Assembly: GCA_963621575.1 (NCBI GenBank)
Contig: CAVFEH010000001.1
Location: forward strand, 124,001 to 188,000
DNA from: UBA1724 sp963621575
Lineage (GTDB): Bacteria; Verrucomicrobiota; Lentisphaeria; Oligosphaerales; Oligosphaeraceae
Reading direction: 5' to 3'
DNA length: 64,000 nucleotides
How positions within the stretch are numbered: position 1 is the stretch's first letter; every line of letters begins with the position of its first letter. Below the pieces are notes generated by a model. It did not search any database and was not told the DNA's origin. It was given only the letters and a program-made list of their open reading frames with translations. Positions 36,159 through 45,653 of the stretch are shown piece after piece. The position numbers were made by a program, and so were the translations under genes.

Positions 36159-37211
36159 ATGAAGAAAACCCTTTTCGCCATCGCCGCCTCCCTGCTCGTC
36201 TGCGCCGGAGGCATCCAGGCACAGGACGCCGCCTCTGAAGCCCCCGCCCAGGCTGTCCAGCAGGAGGCCGCCTTCGACATCGACGCATATTTCGCCAGCC
36301 TCCCCGAGGAGATCGCCAGCTGCAACAAGGGCGTGCTGGTGATCAGGAACGAGTTGCTGGACGTGGTCCGGCCCGCCGTGGAGAACGCCAAGAAGAGCGG
36401 CGCGGTGTTGACCGAGGCACAGGTGACCGGCTTTACCAAGCAGCTTGGCGCCACAATGGCCCAGCGGGCGCTCTTCCTGGCGCTGGCCAAGGAGAATGGC
36501 ATTGCCGGTGATGCGGAGGCGGCCGCCAAGCAGGTGGACGACACCGAGAAAGCCATGAACGGGCAGTTGGGCGAGGGCGCTTTCCAGAAGCAGCTGGAGC
36601 AGCTGGGCATGACCCGTGACGAGGTGGTCCAGAAGTTCGTGGAAGAGACCATCGTGGAGCAGTATCTGGCGGGCCTGGACAAGAATCTTCCCGCACCCAA
36701 CGTCACCGACGAGGAAATCAAGGCCTTCTATGACGAGAATCAGCAGGCCTTCCAGCAGCCCGCGCTCTTCAGCGCCGCCCACATCCTGGTGCAGTTCCCC
36801 GCCAATCCCCCCACCGACGAGCAGAAGGCCGAATGCCTCTCCAAGCTGGTTGAGATCAAAGGCAAGCTGGCGGCCGACGGATCCAACTTCGGCGAACTTG
36901 CCAAGGAGTTCTCCGACTGCCCCTCCAAGGAGAATGGCGGTGATCTGGGGCGTTTCCCCGAGGGCAGCATGGTCCCCGAGTTCGAGGCCGCGCTGAAGAA
37001 CCTCTCCGAGGGTGAGATCTCCGATCCTGTGGAGACACAGTTCGGCTACCACCTGATCAAGGCCGGCGCCAAGACCGAGGCCTCCATCGCACCCTTCGAG
37101 GACGCCAAGGAGCAGATCAAGGAGTTTCTGGAGAGCCAGCAGACTGGCAAGGCCGCCATGGAGCAGCTGAACCGGATCCGCGAGGCGGCCGGCCTGAAGA
37201 TCAATCTGTAG
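36159..37211 (+). CDS. Periplasmic parvulin-type peptidyl-prolyl isomerase
   Basis: An exported chaperone-isomerase of 350 residues in the SurA/PrsA style. A signal peptide (about 1-22, ending IQAQ) is followed by an acidic helical domain (about 35-195) and a parvulin domain (about 200-310) with SAAHILVQFP, FGELAKEFSDCPSKENGGDLGRF and GEISDPVETQFGYHLIKAG. A short C-terminal helix ends the protein. TATAAT lies at 36121-36126, 33 bases before the ATG, but without a clear -35 box at the right distance. It probably folds outer-membrane or secreted proteins. Confidence 0.92.
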   Translation: MKKTLFAIAASLLVCAGGIQAQDAASEAPAQAVQQEAAFDIDAYFASLPEEIASCNKGVLVIRNELLDVVRPAVENAKKSGAVLTEAQVTGFTKQLGATMAQRALFLALAKENGIAGDAEAAAKQVDDTEKAMNGQLGEGAFQKQLEQLGMTRDEVVQKFVEETIVEQYLAGLDKNLPAPNVTDEEIKAFYDENQQAFQQPALFSAAHILVQFPANPPTDEQKAECLSKLVEIKGKLAADGSNFGELAKEFSDCPSKENGGDLGRFPEGSMVPEFEAALKNLSEGEISDPVETQFGYHLIKAGAKTEASIAPFEDAKEQIKEFLESQQTGKAAMEQLNRIREAAGLKINL

Positions 37212-37317
37212 GCACCCTTGTTCGTGATCCCCTGGCACGCGCGGACGTCTGCCTCCCCCCTGGGGGGCGGGCGTTTGTTGCGTACCGTCCGGAAGGCACT
37301 TCCCCCCGCCGCTGACC

Positions 37318-37860
37318 ATGGAGGCATCCCCCGATCATTCGATCCTTGACGCCGCTGTCCGGGAAACGGACTGCCGTTGGATGCGGCGCGCTCTGGAGGC
37401 CGCCCGGGAAGCGGGGCTGCGGGGCGAGGTGCCCGTGGGCGCCGTGGTGGTGGATGGCGCGGGAAAAGAGCTGTCGCGCGCTTTCAACCGTGTGGAGGAG
37501 TGCGGGGACGGCACGGCGCACGCGGAGCTGCTGGCGTTGCAGGCGGCCAGCCGGGCGTTGGGGGAGTGGCGCCTGGCGGAGTGCACCCTCTATGTCACCA
37601 AGGAGCCGTGTCCCATGTGCGCCGGCGCCATGGTGAATTGCCGTTTGGGGCGGCTGGTCTTCGGTGCGCCGGATCCCCGCATGGGGGCCGCCGGCGGCGC
37701 CCTGGACATCACCGGATTCCCCGGGACCCTCCATCGCACCCCCGTCACCGGCGGCGTCTTGGCCGACGAATGCGCCGAAGTCCTCCGGGAGTTCTTCCGC
37801 CGCCGCCGCGCCGGCGCCGACAAGCGGAACCCCCTGCCGGAAACCACCCTACAGGAATAG
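37318..37860 (+). CDS. tadA: tRNA-specific adenosine deaminase TadA
   Basis: Converts A34 of tRNA-Arg(ACG) to inosine. The 180-residue protein has the zinc-deaminase signature: AHAELLAL (near 69; His ligand and catalytic Glu) and EPCPMCAGAM (near 97; the two Cys ligands), with VPVGAVVVD before them and GRLVFGAPDPRMGA after, a TadA mark. The C-terminus is slightly longer and more basic than usual (REFFRRRRAG). Followed after 6 bases by mreC. Confidence 0.93.
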   Translation: MEASPDHSILDAAVRETDCRWMRRALEAAREAGLRGEVPVGAVVVDGAGKELSRAFNRVEECGDGTAHAELLALQAASRALGEWRLAECTLYVTKEPCPMCAGAMVNCRLGRLVFGAPDPRMGAAGGALDITGFPGTLHRTPVTGGVLADECAEVLREFFRRRRAGADKRNPLPETTLQE

Positions 37861-37866
37861 CTGCTT

Positions 37867-38715
37867 TTGCCGAAGTCCTCCGGAACATCCCGTTTTCCCC
37901 TGCGCTGGGGGGTGCTTGCGGCGCTGTCCGTGGGACTGGTGGCGGGCGCCGTGACGCCCCCGGGGCGCAGGCTGGCGGCCGCTCTCTTCGAACCCACTGT
38001 CTCCCTCTGCAACGCCCTCTTCCGCAGCGTGGGCGATGGCCTCCGGTGGGTCCAGCCGGGCGGGCTCTCCCGTCGGGATGAATTGCTGGAGTCCAGGCGG
38101 GCCATCCAGGAGCTCCAGGCGCGTCTGGATTCCCAGGAGGACCTCCGGAGGGAAAACCAGGAGCTGCGGCGCCTGGCCTCCCTGCCTGCACGCCAGGAGT
38201 GGCGCGCTGTGCTGGCGGAGGTGGTCTCCCGGGATCCCGCCCGTTGGTACGACTGCCTCCTGGTGAACCGGGGCTCCAAGGATGGCCTTGTGACCGGCGC
38301 ACTGGTGCTGGTGGACGGATATGCCTTCGGACGCGTCATTCGCTGCCATGCCCACACTGCGGAGGTGGCCACGGTCCTCTCCCGGGAATGCCGTTTCGGC
38401 GTGGGGCTGGAGGGCAGCGACGTGGCCGGAGTCCTTCAGGGCTGCGGAGAAGAACAACCCTTTGCGGACGGAACCCTGGGCTTCCAAGTGGAGTATCTCC
38501 CCAAGGAACTTGCCGTTACCGCGGAGCAGCTGGTTGTCACCAGCGGACTTGGCGGCATGATGCCGCCGGGAATCCCCGTGGGACGAATCCTCCCCGACGC
38601 CCCAAACGGCGGATTGGTCCACCACCCCGACATGGCCCGCTCCATGTTGCACTGCGTCCCCCTTGCACCCATGGGAACCATCCACTTTGTGTGCGTCATG
38701 GCGCCCGTCAACTGA
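37867..38715 (+). CDS. mreC: Rod shape-determining protein MreC
   Basis: Scaffold of the elongasome in the periplasm, anchored in the inner membrane. The 282-residue protein has one N-terminal membrane helix (about 13-30), a coiled coil (about 68-105) and the beta-rich MreC domain with VVSRDPARWYDCLLVNRGSKDGL and VVTSGLGGMMPPGIPVGRI, both typical. TTG at 37867 is taken as the start because no ATG or GTG precedes the membrane helix. No mreB or mreD is adjacent, which is less common; a lipoprotein gene follows instead. Confidence 0.9.
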   Translation: MPKSSGTSRFPLRWGVLAALSVGLVAGAVTPPGRRLAAALFEPTVSLCNALFRSVGDGLRWVQPGGLSRRDELLESRRAIQELQARLDSQEDLRRENQELRRLASLPARQEWRAVLAEVVSRDPARWYDCLLVNRGSKDGLVTGALVLVDGYAFGRVIRCHAHTAEVATVLSRECRFGVGLEGSDVAGVLQGCGEEQPFADGTLGFQVEYLPKELAVTAEQLVVTSGLGGMMPPGIPVGRILPDAPNGGLVHHPDMARSMLHCVPLAPMGTIHFVCVMAPVN

Positions 38716-38722
38716 CATCCGC

Positions 38723-39712
38723 ATGACGCAGGAAAATCTCCTCATGGGCTGTCGCTTCCCCCTCTCCGGACATTGCCTCCGCGCGCTCTTGGCCGTCCTC
38801 CTGGCCCTTGGAGTCCTCTGCGGTTGCGGCAGGAAGACCCCGGGAAGGGCGTCGGATGCCGCTCCCGCGCCCGTGGCCGTCTGGACGAACCCATCCGCCA
38901 CCACGCCGTTGCTGCCATTCCTGGCGGCGCTGCCGCCGGAAGAGCGCTGCCTCCATGGCTGGAATACCACCGTCGCCTTCCAGAGTCTGCTTTTGGGGGG
39001 CGAGGGGGATTTCTGGGTGGGGCATCTGGAAGGTTTTGCACGCGCCTACCACCGTGGCGCCCCCCTGCAGCTGCTGGCGGTCACTGGCTGGCGGAAGTGG
39101 CAGCTTCTGGCAAAGCGGGCTATGCGCTTCCCCGAGGACTTTCGAAATCGCGAAGTGCCCTTCGGTCCCGCCGACGGTGCGGGACGATATCTTCTGGAGG
39201 CGCTTCTTCGCGAGTCCGGGGAGGACACCATTCGCATTGCGCCACTGGATGTGAAGCCCCTGATGCTTCGGGCGCTCCAGGGACAGGTCGATTTCCTGAT
39301 GCTCCCGGAGCCCTTCGCGACCTCCCTCTGCCGAAAGGATCCCTCTTTCCAAAGAATCACCTCCCTGGAGGAGATCTACGGCGCCATCCGGCACCGGGCC
39401 CCCGAGGTCCCATGGGCCGGAATCGCGGTCAATGTCCATTGGGCGCGGAAGAATCCCCGGCGGGTCGCCGAGCTTCTGGAGAAGATGTCCCGGTGGGAGC
39501 CGGCGTCCCCCGGGGAGATCTGCGCCCTCTGGACTCCCGAACAGGAGGTTTTCTCCCATATCACCCAGGCAGAACTCCGCGATTCTCTGGCGCGGGACCC
39601 CGTGAAATGCATCCCCGCCGTCGACATTGTCGACGATATCCGGGAATTCCTGGGAATCGTCGCCCCGGAAAATCCTTTCGACCCGAATATGATTTATGCA
39701 CCGTCGCCTTGA
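38723..39712 (+). CDS. Lipoprotein resembling ABC-transporter substrate-binding proteins (NMT1/THI5-like)
   Basis: A 329-residue predicted lipoprotein. The signal (about 17-33) ends in the lipobox VLCGC. The mature domain has the bi-lobed binding-protein look: VAVWTNPS at the first strand, DFWVGHLEGFARAYHRGAPLQ, then IAPLDVKPLMLRALQGQVDFLMLPEP, which matches the NMT1/THI5 and SsuA style of nitrate, sulfonate or thiamine-precursor binders. No permease or ATPase gene is next to it. Start at 38723 or the in-frame ATG at 38744 (AGGA 10 bases upstream); the second gives a more usual signal length. Ligand unknown. Confidence 0.75.
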   Translation: MTQENLLMGCRFPLSGHCLRALLAVLLALGVLCGCGRKTPGRASDAAPAPVAVWTNPSATTPLLPFLAALPPEERCLHGWNTTVAFQSLLLGGEGDFWVGHLEGFARAYHRGAPLQLLAVTGWRKWQLLAKRAMRFPEDFRNREVPFGPADGAGRYLLEALLRESGEDTIRIAPLDVKPLMLRALQGQVDFLMLPEPFATSLCRKDPSFQRITSLEEIYGAIRHRAPEVPWAGIAVNVHWARKNPRRVAELLEKMSRWEPASPGEICALWTPEQEVFSHITQAELRDSLARDPVKCIPAVDIVDDIREFLGIVAPENPFDPNMIYAPSP

Positions 39713-39836
39713 GGAGGGGGGAAGCCGGAAAAGGCCGAGGGAACAAGGAGTTTTTTTGCGGAGCGTCCGCTCTTGATTGCTTGTTGCGGGATGCCCTTGC
39801 CGGCCCCGGTTCTGCGCGGTGTCGGTGCCGCCTTTT

Positions 39837-41426
39837 CTACTGGCTTTTTCTTCCCCAGAAAGAGGGCAGGAGGATGACGAAAGCGGTATAGAGTTCCAGA
39901 CGGCCGGCGACCATGTCGAAGGCCATGAGGAGTTTTGCGGGTGCGGGGAAGAGTGCAAAGGTATGCGCGGGGGAGACTGCGCCCAGCCCCGGGCCGGTGT
40001 TGCTGACGCAGCTGACGACGGCGGAGAGGAGGCTTTCGGTGGAGGTCCCCGGGGGGCAGAGGAATGCCAGGAGGAGCGTGCTGCCCGCGATGGTGGCCAT
40101 GTAGAGGGCGAAGAATGCGGTGCACTGGTTGACGGAGGGCATGTCCAGTCGTTTTCCGTTGAGGAGCACGTTCGGCACCAGGTGCGGGAAGATCCGGCGC
40201 CGGACCTCGCTGACGCCGTGTTTGAGCATGACGATGACGCGTCCCATCTTCATGCCGCCGGAGGTGGATCCCCCGCAGCCGCCGACCAGGCTCATCATGA
40301 ACACCAGGATGCCCAGGCCGGGGACCATGGTCCACTGGGAGAAATCGGCGGTGGTGAAGCCGGTGGAGCTCATGAGGGCGGAGACATGGAATGCCGCGGT
40401 TCGCAGGAGGGCGTTCCAGCCGTGCGGGACGGGTGTGCCGTCCAGGGAGACCAGCTGTGCGGTGGAGGCGGAATGGAGCTTCCAGGCAAAGAAAGCGGTG
40501 AGGAGGAGGAAGAGGCAGAGGAAGGTGCGGGTCTCTTCGTCTTTGTGATAGACGAATTGGTGTTTCAGGAGGAGTCGTGCCATGAGGACCAGGTTCAGGG
40601 AGCTGAAGAGCATGGCGGCGATGCAGACCCACTGTACGGCTGGCTGCGGGAAGTGCTGGAAATTCTCCGGGTAGGGTGAGAATCCGCCGGTGGCCACGGT
40701 GGCGAAGGCGTGGCAGATGGCATCGTAGAGGGAGTCCATTCCGGCCAGCTTGTAGGCCAGGGTGACCAGGAGGGTCCAGAGGACATAGCATCCCAGGATC
40801 ACGCGGGCGGTGGAGGCGATGCGTGGCATCATCTGGTCGTAGATGCTCTTCATGCCGGGGACCTCGGCGTTGTAGAGCTGCCTTCCGCCGCCCAGGGCGG
40901 GCAGGAGAAGCAGCGCGAACATGACGAATCCGATTCCCCCGAACCAGATGAGAAGCTGTCGCCAGAACAGGATTGCCTGCGGGAGTCCGGCCAGGCCGTC
41001 GGCGAGGATTCCGCCGCCCAGCAGCGGGATTCCGGGTTGGAGGATGGTGGCGCCGGTGGTGCTGAGTCCCGAGGCGGTTTCGAAGAGCGCGTCTGCGGGG
41101 AGGAGCCTGCAGCAGAGTGTGAAGGGCAGCGCCCCCAGGAGGATTGAGGATCCCCAGGCAAGGGAGATCGTGGAGAATCCGTACCGCATGGAGCTGCGGA
41201 CCCGGTTGATTCCCCAGGGGAGCCGTGAGAGTGCGGCGCAGACCAGGCATGCGGCCAGGCAGATTCCGGCGCTGGCAAGGAATCCCCGCAGCTCCTCCAG
41301 GGCGTCGCCGCGGGCGACTCCCACCACGATGGCGCAGACCATCCCCGCCCCCAGGATGAGCGTGAGGGCGGAGACGGTGAAGAGCACGCTTCGCGTGGGA
41401 ATCGGTTTGCGCTTTGCTTCCTGCAT
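39837..41426 (-). CDS. trkH: Potassium uptake protein TrkH
   Basis: The membrane subunit of the Trk/Ktr potassium system, 529 residues with about ten hydrophobic helices. The four pore-loop filters are visible: SGLSTTGATIL (near 120), ATVATGGFSP (near 243), SSTGFTTADF (near 355) and SCVSNTGPGLG (near 475). The motif GGCGGSTSGGMKMGRV precedes the last repeat. Its ATG lies 12 bases after the trkA stop, so both are in one operon. Gating would depend on TrkA binding of NAD(H) or adenine nucleotides. Confidence 0.95.
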   Translation of the reverse strand: MQEAKRKPIPTRSVLFTVSALTLILGAGMVCAIVVGVARGDALEELRGFLASAGICLAACLVCAALSRLPWGINRVRSSMRYGFSTISLAWGSSILLGALPFTLCCRLLPADALFETASGLSTTGATILQPGIPLLGGGILADGLAGLPQAILFWRQLLIWFGGIGFVMFALLLLPALGGGRQLYNAEVPGMKSIYDQMMPRIASTARVILGCYVLWTLLVTLAYKLAGMDSLYDAICHAFATVATGGFSPYPENFQHFPQPAVQWVCIAAMLFSSLNLVLMARLLLKHQFVYHKDEETRTFLCLFLLLTAFFAWKLHSASTAQLVSLDGTPVPHGWNALLRTAAFHVSALMSSTGFTTADFSQWTMVPGLGILVFMMSLVGGCGGSTSGGMKMGRVIVMLKHGVSEVRRRIFPHLVPNVLLNGKRLDMPSVNQCTAFFALYMATIAGSTLLLAFLCPPGTSTESLLSAVVSCVSNTGPGLGAVSPAHTFALFPAPAKLLMAFDMVAGRLELYTAFVILLPSFWGRKSQ

Positions 41427-41438
41427 GGGGTCTGGGGG

Positions 41439-42791
41439 TTAGAGATATTTCCTGACCTTCTGGGAGGCCTCGGGAGTGGAGATGGTGATCCACTGGTCGC
41501 CGGCCTGCAGGACGGTGCCTCCGGTGGGGGTGATCACCTGGTCTCCCCGCAGAAGCAGCGCCACCAGGAAGTTCTTCGGGAGCTTGCAGTCCATGATCTT
41601 CATGCCCGCGTAGCCGGATTTCTCGGTGAGAGTGAGTTCCTCCATGCGGGCGTTGAGGGCCCGCAGCTCGGGATCCACGCGGATGGTGCCGCTGGACATC
41701 AGCCGGAAAGCGCAGTTCGCGGAGATCTGCGTGGTATTGAACCAGCATCCGGCCTGTTCGATGGAGGGAAGGATGTCCATGTATTCCGCGGTGCGGGTGA
41801 GGGCGATGATCTTCTTTGCGCCCAGGCGGTCGGCCAGCAGGCAGGCCAGGATATTGTTTTCGTCGCGGGCGGAGAGTGCGGCGAAGGCGTCGCAGAGCTC
41901 CACGTCGGCCTCGGAGAGGATGTCGGTGTCCGTGATTTCGCCCTGGAAGATCATCAGATTCTCGCGGGGCATTTCCGTGAGCAGCTCCCGGGCGCGCCCG
42001 GGATCGCTTTCTATGACGCGCACCTCCATCTTCTGCTTCAACAGCTTCTCGATGAGCCGCAGGGCAATGGGGCTGGTGCCGGCGACCACCACCCGCCGCA
42101 GGGGTGTGCTGACGTCCCGGGACAGCCAGGAGACAAATTCGGAGACCTTCTCCGTGGTGCCGGAGACATAGACCTTGTCGCCTGGCAGCAGCGTGGTGTC
42201 GCCGTGGGGGACAATGAGTTCCCGCTTCCGGATGATCGCCGCCAGACGGACGTTCTTCAGGGCCTCCTCCCCGGAGAGTTCCTGCAATGGTGTGCCGATT
42301 AACGAGCAGTTCAGGGGGATGTTTACAACATCCACCTGTGCTCCGGGAATATGGAAGGTGATCTTCTGCTGGAGGATCCGGTTCTGGAGAATGCCGAAGA
42401 TCATCTCCACGCTCTCGTCAATGGAGGAGAAGATGTGGTCGATCTGGAAGGTCTCTGGCGTGATGCCGTCCTCTTCCGAAAAGACATGCCGGGAGAAGAC
42501 GCGGCAGATCGCGCGCCTGGTTCCCAGGCGCTTGGCGATGGCGCAGGAGAGGATGTTGGCCGCTTCGTCGCCAGAGAGCGCCAGCAGGAGGTCGGCGCGT
42601 GGGGCGCCGGCCTGTTTCAGGGTCTTCACGTCCGTGCCCACGCCCACCAGAAAACGGGTGTCCAGGGAGCCGCTGGCTTCCTCCAGGCTCTCGGAACGGG
42701 GGTCCACCACGACCACGTCGTGATTCAACGAACATAGCTTGGAGGCGACCAGCTGGCCTAGTTCACCTGCGCCGATGATGATGATTTTCAT
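41439..42791 (-). CDS. trkA: Trk system regulatory subunit TrkA
   Basis: Cytoplasmic gating ring protein of 450 residues, with two RCK halves. The first Rossmann domain starts MKIIIIGAGELGQLVASKL with VVVVDPRSE, and RCK_C follows to about 225. The second Rossmann domain starts VVVAGTSPIALRLIEKL (near 235), whose Gly motif is degenerate, and RCK_C again to the end (GGTVLQAGDQWITI). Start ATG at 42791 coincides with the first beta strand; the Shine-Dalgarno is weak. It is directly upstream of trkH. Confidence 0.95.
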   Translation of the reverse strand: MKIIIIGAGELGQLVASKLCSLNHDVVVVDPRSESLEEASGSLDTRFLVGVGTDVKTLKQAGAPRADLLLALSGDEAANILSCAIAKRLGTRRAICRVFSRHVFSEEDGITPETFQIDHIFSSIDESVEMIFGILQNRILQQKITFHIPGAQVDVVNIPLNCSLIGTPLQELSGEEALKNVRLAAIIRKRELIVPHGDTTLLPGDKVYVSGTTEKVSEFVSWLSRDVSTPLRRVVVAGTSPIALRLIEKLLKQKMEVRVIESDPGRARELLTEMPRENLMIFQGEITDTDILSEADVELCDAFAALSARDENNILACLLADRLGAKKIIALTRTAEYMDILPSIEQAGCWFNTTQISANCAFRLMSSGTIRVDPELRALNARMEELTLTEKSGYAGMKIMDCKLPKNFLVALLLRGDQVITPTGGTVLQAGDQWITISTPEASQKVRKYL

Positions 42792-43058
42792 ACGTGAAAT
42801 GGGGGATGTGGGGTGCGTGTGGCCAGAATGGCGCAGCCGGCAGGCGGAGGAGGTTTGGCAGTGTCGCTCGCCTTTCGACCATTGCAGAATGTGCCGCCGC
42901 CGCTGTCGGCGGAAGGGCGCCGCCTCCGGCACTTTGAAACGGGCCGCGAATCCTTTTTGGACAGTTGCCAAAACGGACCCGGGGGAGGCGTGGATTTTGC
43001 GGTTCCGCGCTTCTCCGGGTCCGTGTCGCCATGTTGTGGAAGGGTGGACCCCGGCGTT

Positions 43059-43154
43059 TTAGAGTGAGCCGGTGATTATGAGCTTTCCCATGGACCACCA
43101 GCAAAAGGCGATGGTCAAAATGATAAAGGCACCCAGCATTTTGGTTGTCTCCAT
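43059..43154 (-). CDS. Tiny single-span membrane protein upstream of trkAH
   Basis: A 31-residue frame, or 26 residues if it starts at the second ATG (43137-43139), which has GGAG 8 bases before it. It consists of one membrane helix (LGAFIILTIAFCWWSMGKLIITGSL). It ends 267 bases before trkA on the same strand. Such peptides can be small subunits of transporters; a loose likeness to NSS-transporter small subunits was noted but not enough to name it. Confidence 0.35.
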   Translation of the reverse strand: METTKMLGAFIILTIAFCWWSMGKLIITGSL

Positions 43155-43860
43155 TGGTTCGCGCCGCCCCGCACACCCGCGGCCGCAGATTGGGCGGCCG
43201 ACACAGGCATTCGGGCATGACGGAGCGGACGACGCTCGGGTTTTGCCTCCTGACGGAGCGGCTGGATGGGGCATGCCATAGGAGAAAAGGCGTGCCCCGG
43301 CCGCTCCATGCCGTCCAAGTCGTGACGGTTTTCGGGAGGTCGGGCGTTTGGGATGGAGAGCGTTTTACGGTCCGGCGCGGACGGGCAGAGTTTTTTTTGC
43401 AAGCCGTTGCCGGAGGATGCAGGGGCATGTTGGGTGGCGTGTGCGCCCTTTGTCGGGGCGTGGGGCGCAGGCTGCCAGGAGGAGGAGTGCCGCGGAGAAT
43501 GCGAACGGGCCGTTGGCGCCGGCTTTGAGGCGGGGACGCTGGAGGCCCCCGCGGCCGTTTCCATCGTCATTGCCGCCGCCCCGTCCGATTGCGCGGGGGG
43601 GCTGTGGACGGCAGGGCTCCATGGAGGGGCAGCATAGCGGTGCGGAACCGTGGGAGTCCAGCCAGGATTTCCGGCCGCCGCCATCAGCGTTTCGGGCGTT
43701 CTCCGGAAAGGAAAGGGGGAGGCAGAGCAACAGCAAAGCCGACAGGACCTGAGCCAGGTCCTGGAGCAGAGGCCGCCGCGACAGGAATTCCCGCGGGGAT
43801 TCCCGACGCGTCTTTGCGCTGTTGTTCTGCCTCAGGGTCATGGGGGGAGTCGTGCGCCGT
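43155..43860. other. About 700 bases without a convincing gene
   Basis: Very GC-rich. On the minus strand one frame (43841 to 43365) would encode about 158 residues with two hydrophobic segments (LSALLLLCLPLSF and FSAALLLLAACAP), but it has no ribosome site and its composition is Arg/Pro-rich like a shadow frame. It is left as unassigned rather than called a gene. Confidence 0.4.
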
Positions 43861-44646
43861 CTACGCCTTCTCGTGGAGGGCGCTGGTGTCGATATGGAGG
43901 AGTGGGTTCTCGGTGGTGATCCTCTCGTGTCCCCCGGGGATGTTTTCGGTCCAGGGATCGCGGAGGGCGGCGGGTGCGGCCCAGCGGATGGCGTTGCCCA
44001 GGATCTTCTGGACATCCGCGTCATGGTAGATGGGGAAGGTCTCGTGTCCGGGAGAGAAGTAGAAGATCTTTCCCTGTCCGCGCTGGAAGGTCACGCCGCT
44101 GCGGAAGACATTCCCGCCCTCGTACCAGGACATGAAGATGATTTTCCCGTCATCGGGGATGTCGAAGGACTCTCCGTACATTTCGGTGTGGGGGATGGTG
44201 AAGGTCTCGGGCACGCCGAAGGTGATGGGGTGTTTGCGGTCCACGCGCCAGACGCGCTCCTTTTCGCCTACTTCGCGCCAGTGGAGGGAGCAGGTGGTTC
44301 CCATGAGGCGCTTGAAGATTTTGGAGTAGTGTCCGGAGTGCATGACGATGAGCCCCATGCCGTCCATGACGCGGGCGTGGAGCTTGTCCACGATTTTGTC
44401 GTCCACCAAGTGGTGTCCGGCATGTCCCCACCACATCAGCACATCGGTGGTGTCGATCACCTCCTGGGGGAGCCCCTGGTCGGGCATGTTCAGGGAGACG
44501 GCCCGGATTTCCAGGTCGTCGGCCCGCAGGACGCCCTTCAGGTATTCGTGGATGCCATTGGGGTAGAGGGAGCGGCAGAGATCGCCCAGGGGGCCCTCCT
44601 GCTTCTCGTGGATGAATTCGTTCCAGATGGTGACGCGGATTTTCAT
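43861..44646 (-). CDS. ThuA-domain protein
   Basis: A 261-residue member of the ThuA (trehalose-utilisation) glutamine-amidotransferase-like family. It begins at once with the fold (MKIRVTIWNEF) and has the family marks VLMWWGHAGHH (near 70), GLIVMHSGHYSKIFKRLMG (near 97), and the end segment GKIFYFSPGHET (near 195). There is no signal peptide, so it acts in the cytoplasm. The reaction of most ThuA proteins is unknown; links to sugar metabolism are common in related phyla. It lies 39 bases after the FKBP gene on the same strand. Confidence 0.88.
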   Translation of the reverse strand: MKIRVTIWNEFIHEKQEGPLGDLCRSLYPNGIHEYLKGVLRADDLEIRAVSLNMPDQGLPQEVIDTTDVLMWWGHAGHHLVDDKIVDKLHARVMDGMGLIVMHSGHYSKIFKRLMGTTCSLHWREVGEKERVWRVDRKHPITFGVPETFTIPHTEMYGESFDIPDDGKIIFMSWYEGGNVFRSGVTFQRGQGKIFYFSPGHETFPIYHDADVQKILGNAIRWAAPAALRDPWTENIPGGHERITTENPLLHIDTSALHEKA

Positions 44647-44685
44647 GGCCGTATTGCCAAATTGCCGTTTTCGGGCAGCCTGCGC

Positions 44686-45342
44686 TTACCGGATGTCCAG
44701 GAGTTCCACATCGAAGATGAGAGTGGCCTGTGGGGGGATCACGCCGCCCACGCCGGATTCGCCGTAGCCCAGTTCAGGGGGGACCACCAGGGTGGCCTTG
44801 CCGCCAACACCCAGGGACTGCATGCCCTCGGTCCAGCCGGGAATCACGTGGTCCAGGGAGAACTCGATGGGCTCGCCGCGCTCCACGGAGGAGTCGAAGA
44901 CCGTGCCGTCAATGAGGCGCCCCGTGTAGTGGACTTTCACGACGTCGTTGGCACCGGGACGCCGGCGGCCCTGGCCTGGCTCGTGGATCTGGATCTGCAG
45001 GCCGGAGGCGGTGGTCACCACGCCCTCTTTCCTGCCGTTCTCCTCACGGTAGGCCTGGCCGGCCTTCTGATTCTCCTCGGCGGTGGCGTCGTCGCCATGG
45101 CAGTCGCCGTGGCAGTCGTGGCAGCCGCCATTGCAGCCGCCGTGGTTCACCTGGTGGAAGAGCTTGTCCAACAGTGCCATGGATTCCTCGCGGGAGAGCT
45201 GCGCCTCCTTGCCGGAGACCATGTCGCGGATGCCTTCGCACAGGGCGTCCAGCTGGATTTCCACGGGGAACTGGGAGAGCTGGGCGCCTACATTCAGGCC
45301 AAGGGCATAGCAGGTTTTTTCGAGGTCGTTTTGGAAGTCCAT
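44686..45342 (-). CDS. FKBP-type peptidyl-prolyl isomerase with Cys/His-rich insert
   Basis: A 218-residue isomerase. The N-terminal helical domain (1-65) is like FKBP_N/Mip proteins but has no signal peptide. A short Cys/His cluster follows (about 66-83: HQVNHGGCNGGCHDCHGDCHGDD), which looks like a metal-binding loop. The FKBP domain is complete (about 110-218) with VKVHYTGRLIDGTVFDSS, VIPGWTEGMQSLGVGGKATLVVPP and LGYGESGVGGVIPPQATLIFDVELL. The insert recalls the metal-binding tail of SlyD, but lies before the catalytic domain instead of after it. Divergent from pgm by about 310 bases. Likely cytoplasmic. Confidence 0.9.
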   Translation of the reverse strand: MDFQNDLEKTCYALGLNVGAQLSQFPVEIQLDALCEGIRDMVSGKEAQLSREESMALLDKLFHQVNHGGCNGGCHDCHGDCHGDDATAEENQKAGQAYREENGRKEGVVTTASGLQIQIHEPGQGRRRPGANDVVKVHYTGRLIDGTVFDSSVERGEPIEFSLDHVIPGWTEGMQSLGVGGKATLVVPPELGYGESGVGGVIPPQATLIFDVELLDIR

Positions 45343-45653
45343 GAGAAGAGTCGTTCTTTTGTAGAGGAGAGGGGGCGCCCGCAGGCAGGATTTCCCTACG
45401 GGAAAGCCGATTGCTTATTATAATCCGGGAATGGGCTTTTTCTCCTAGAAAGGCCGGGCGCTGCCGCAATCGGCGCCAAAGACTTCGAAAGAGGACAAAA
45501 CCGGACAAAAGCGCCGATTTTCCAGGTTATAGTATGGTTTTTTCCTGGAGAAGTCCCTCCTGTCGCCTTGCGGCCTTTGCTTCGTGTGCGCGCGGGGGGC
45601 TGTCGCGTGTGTTCTGTTTGTTTTCGTTCCGCAATTCCCGAGGTATTCCATTT

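Noticed and set aside
43365..43841. A 158-residue two-helix lipoprotein-like gene on the minus strand
   Set aside because: There is no ribosome site, the composition is Arg/Pro-rich as in shadow frames, and the hydrophobic stretches could be chance in GC-rich DNA. It is kept only as a remark in the region entry.
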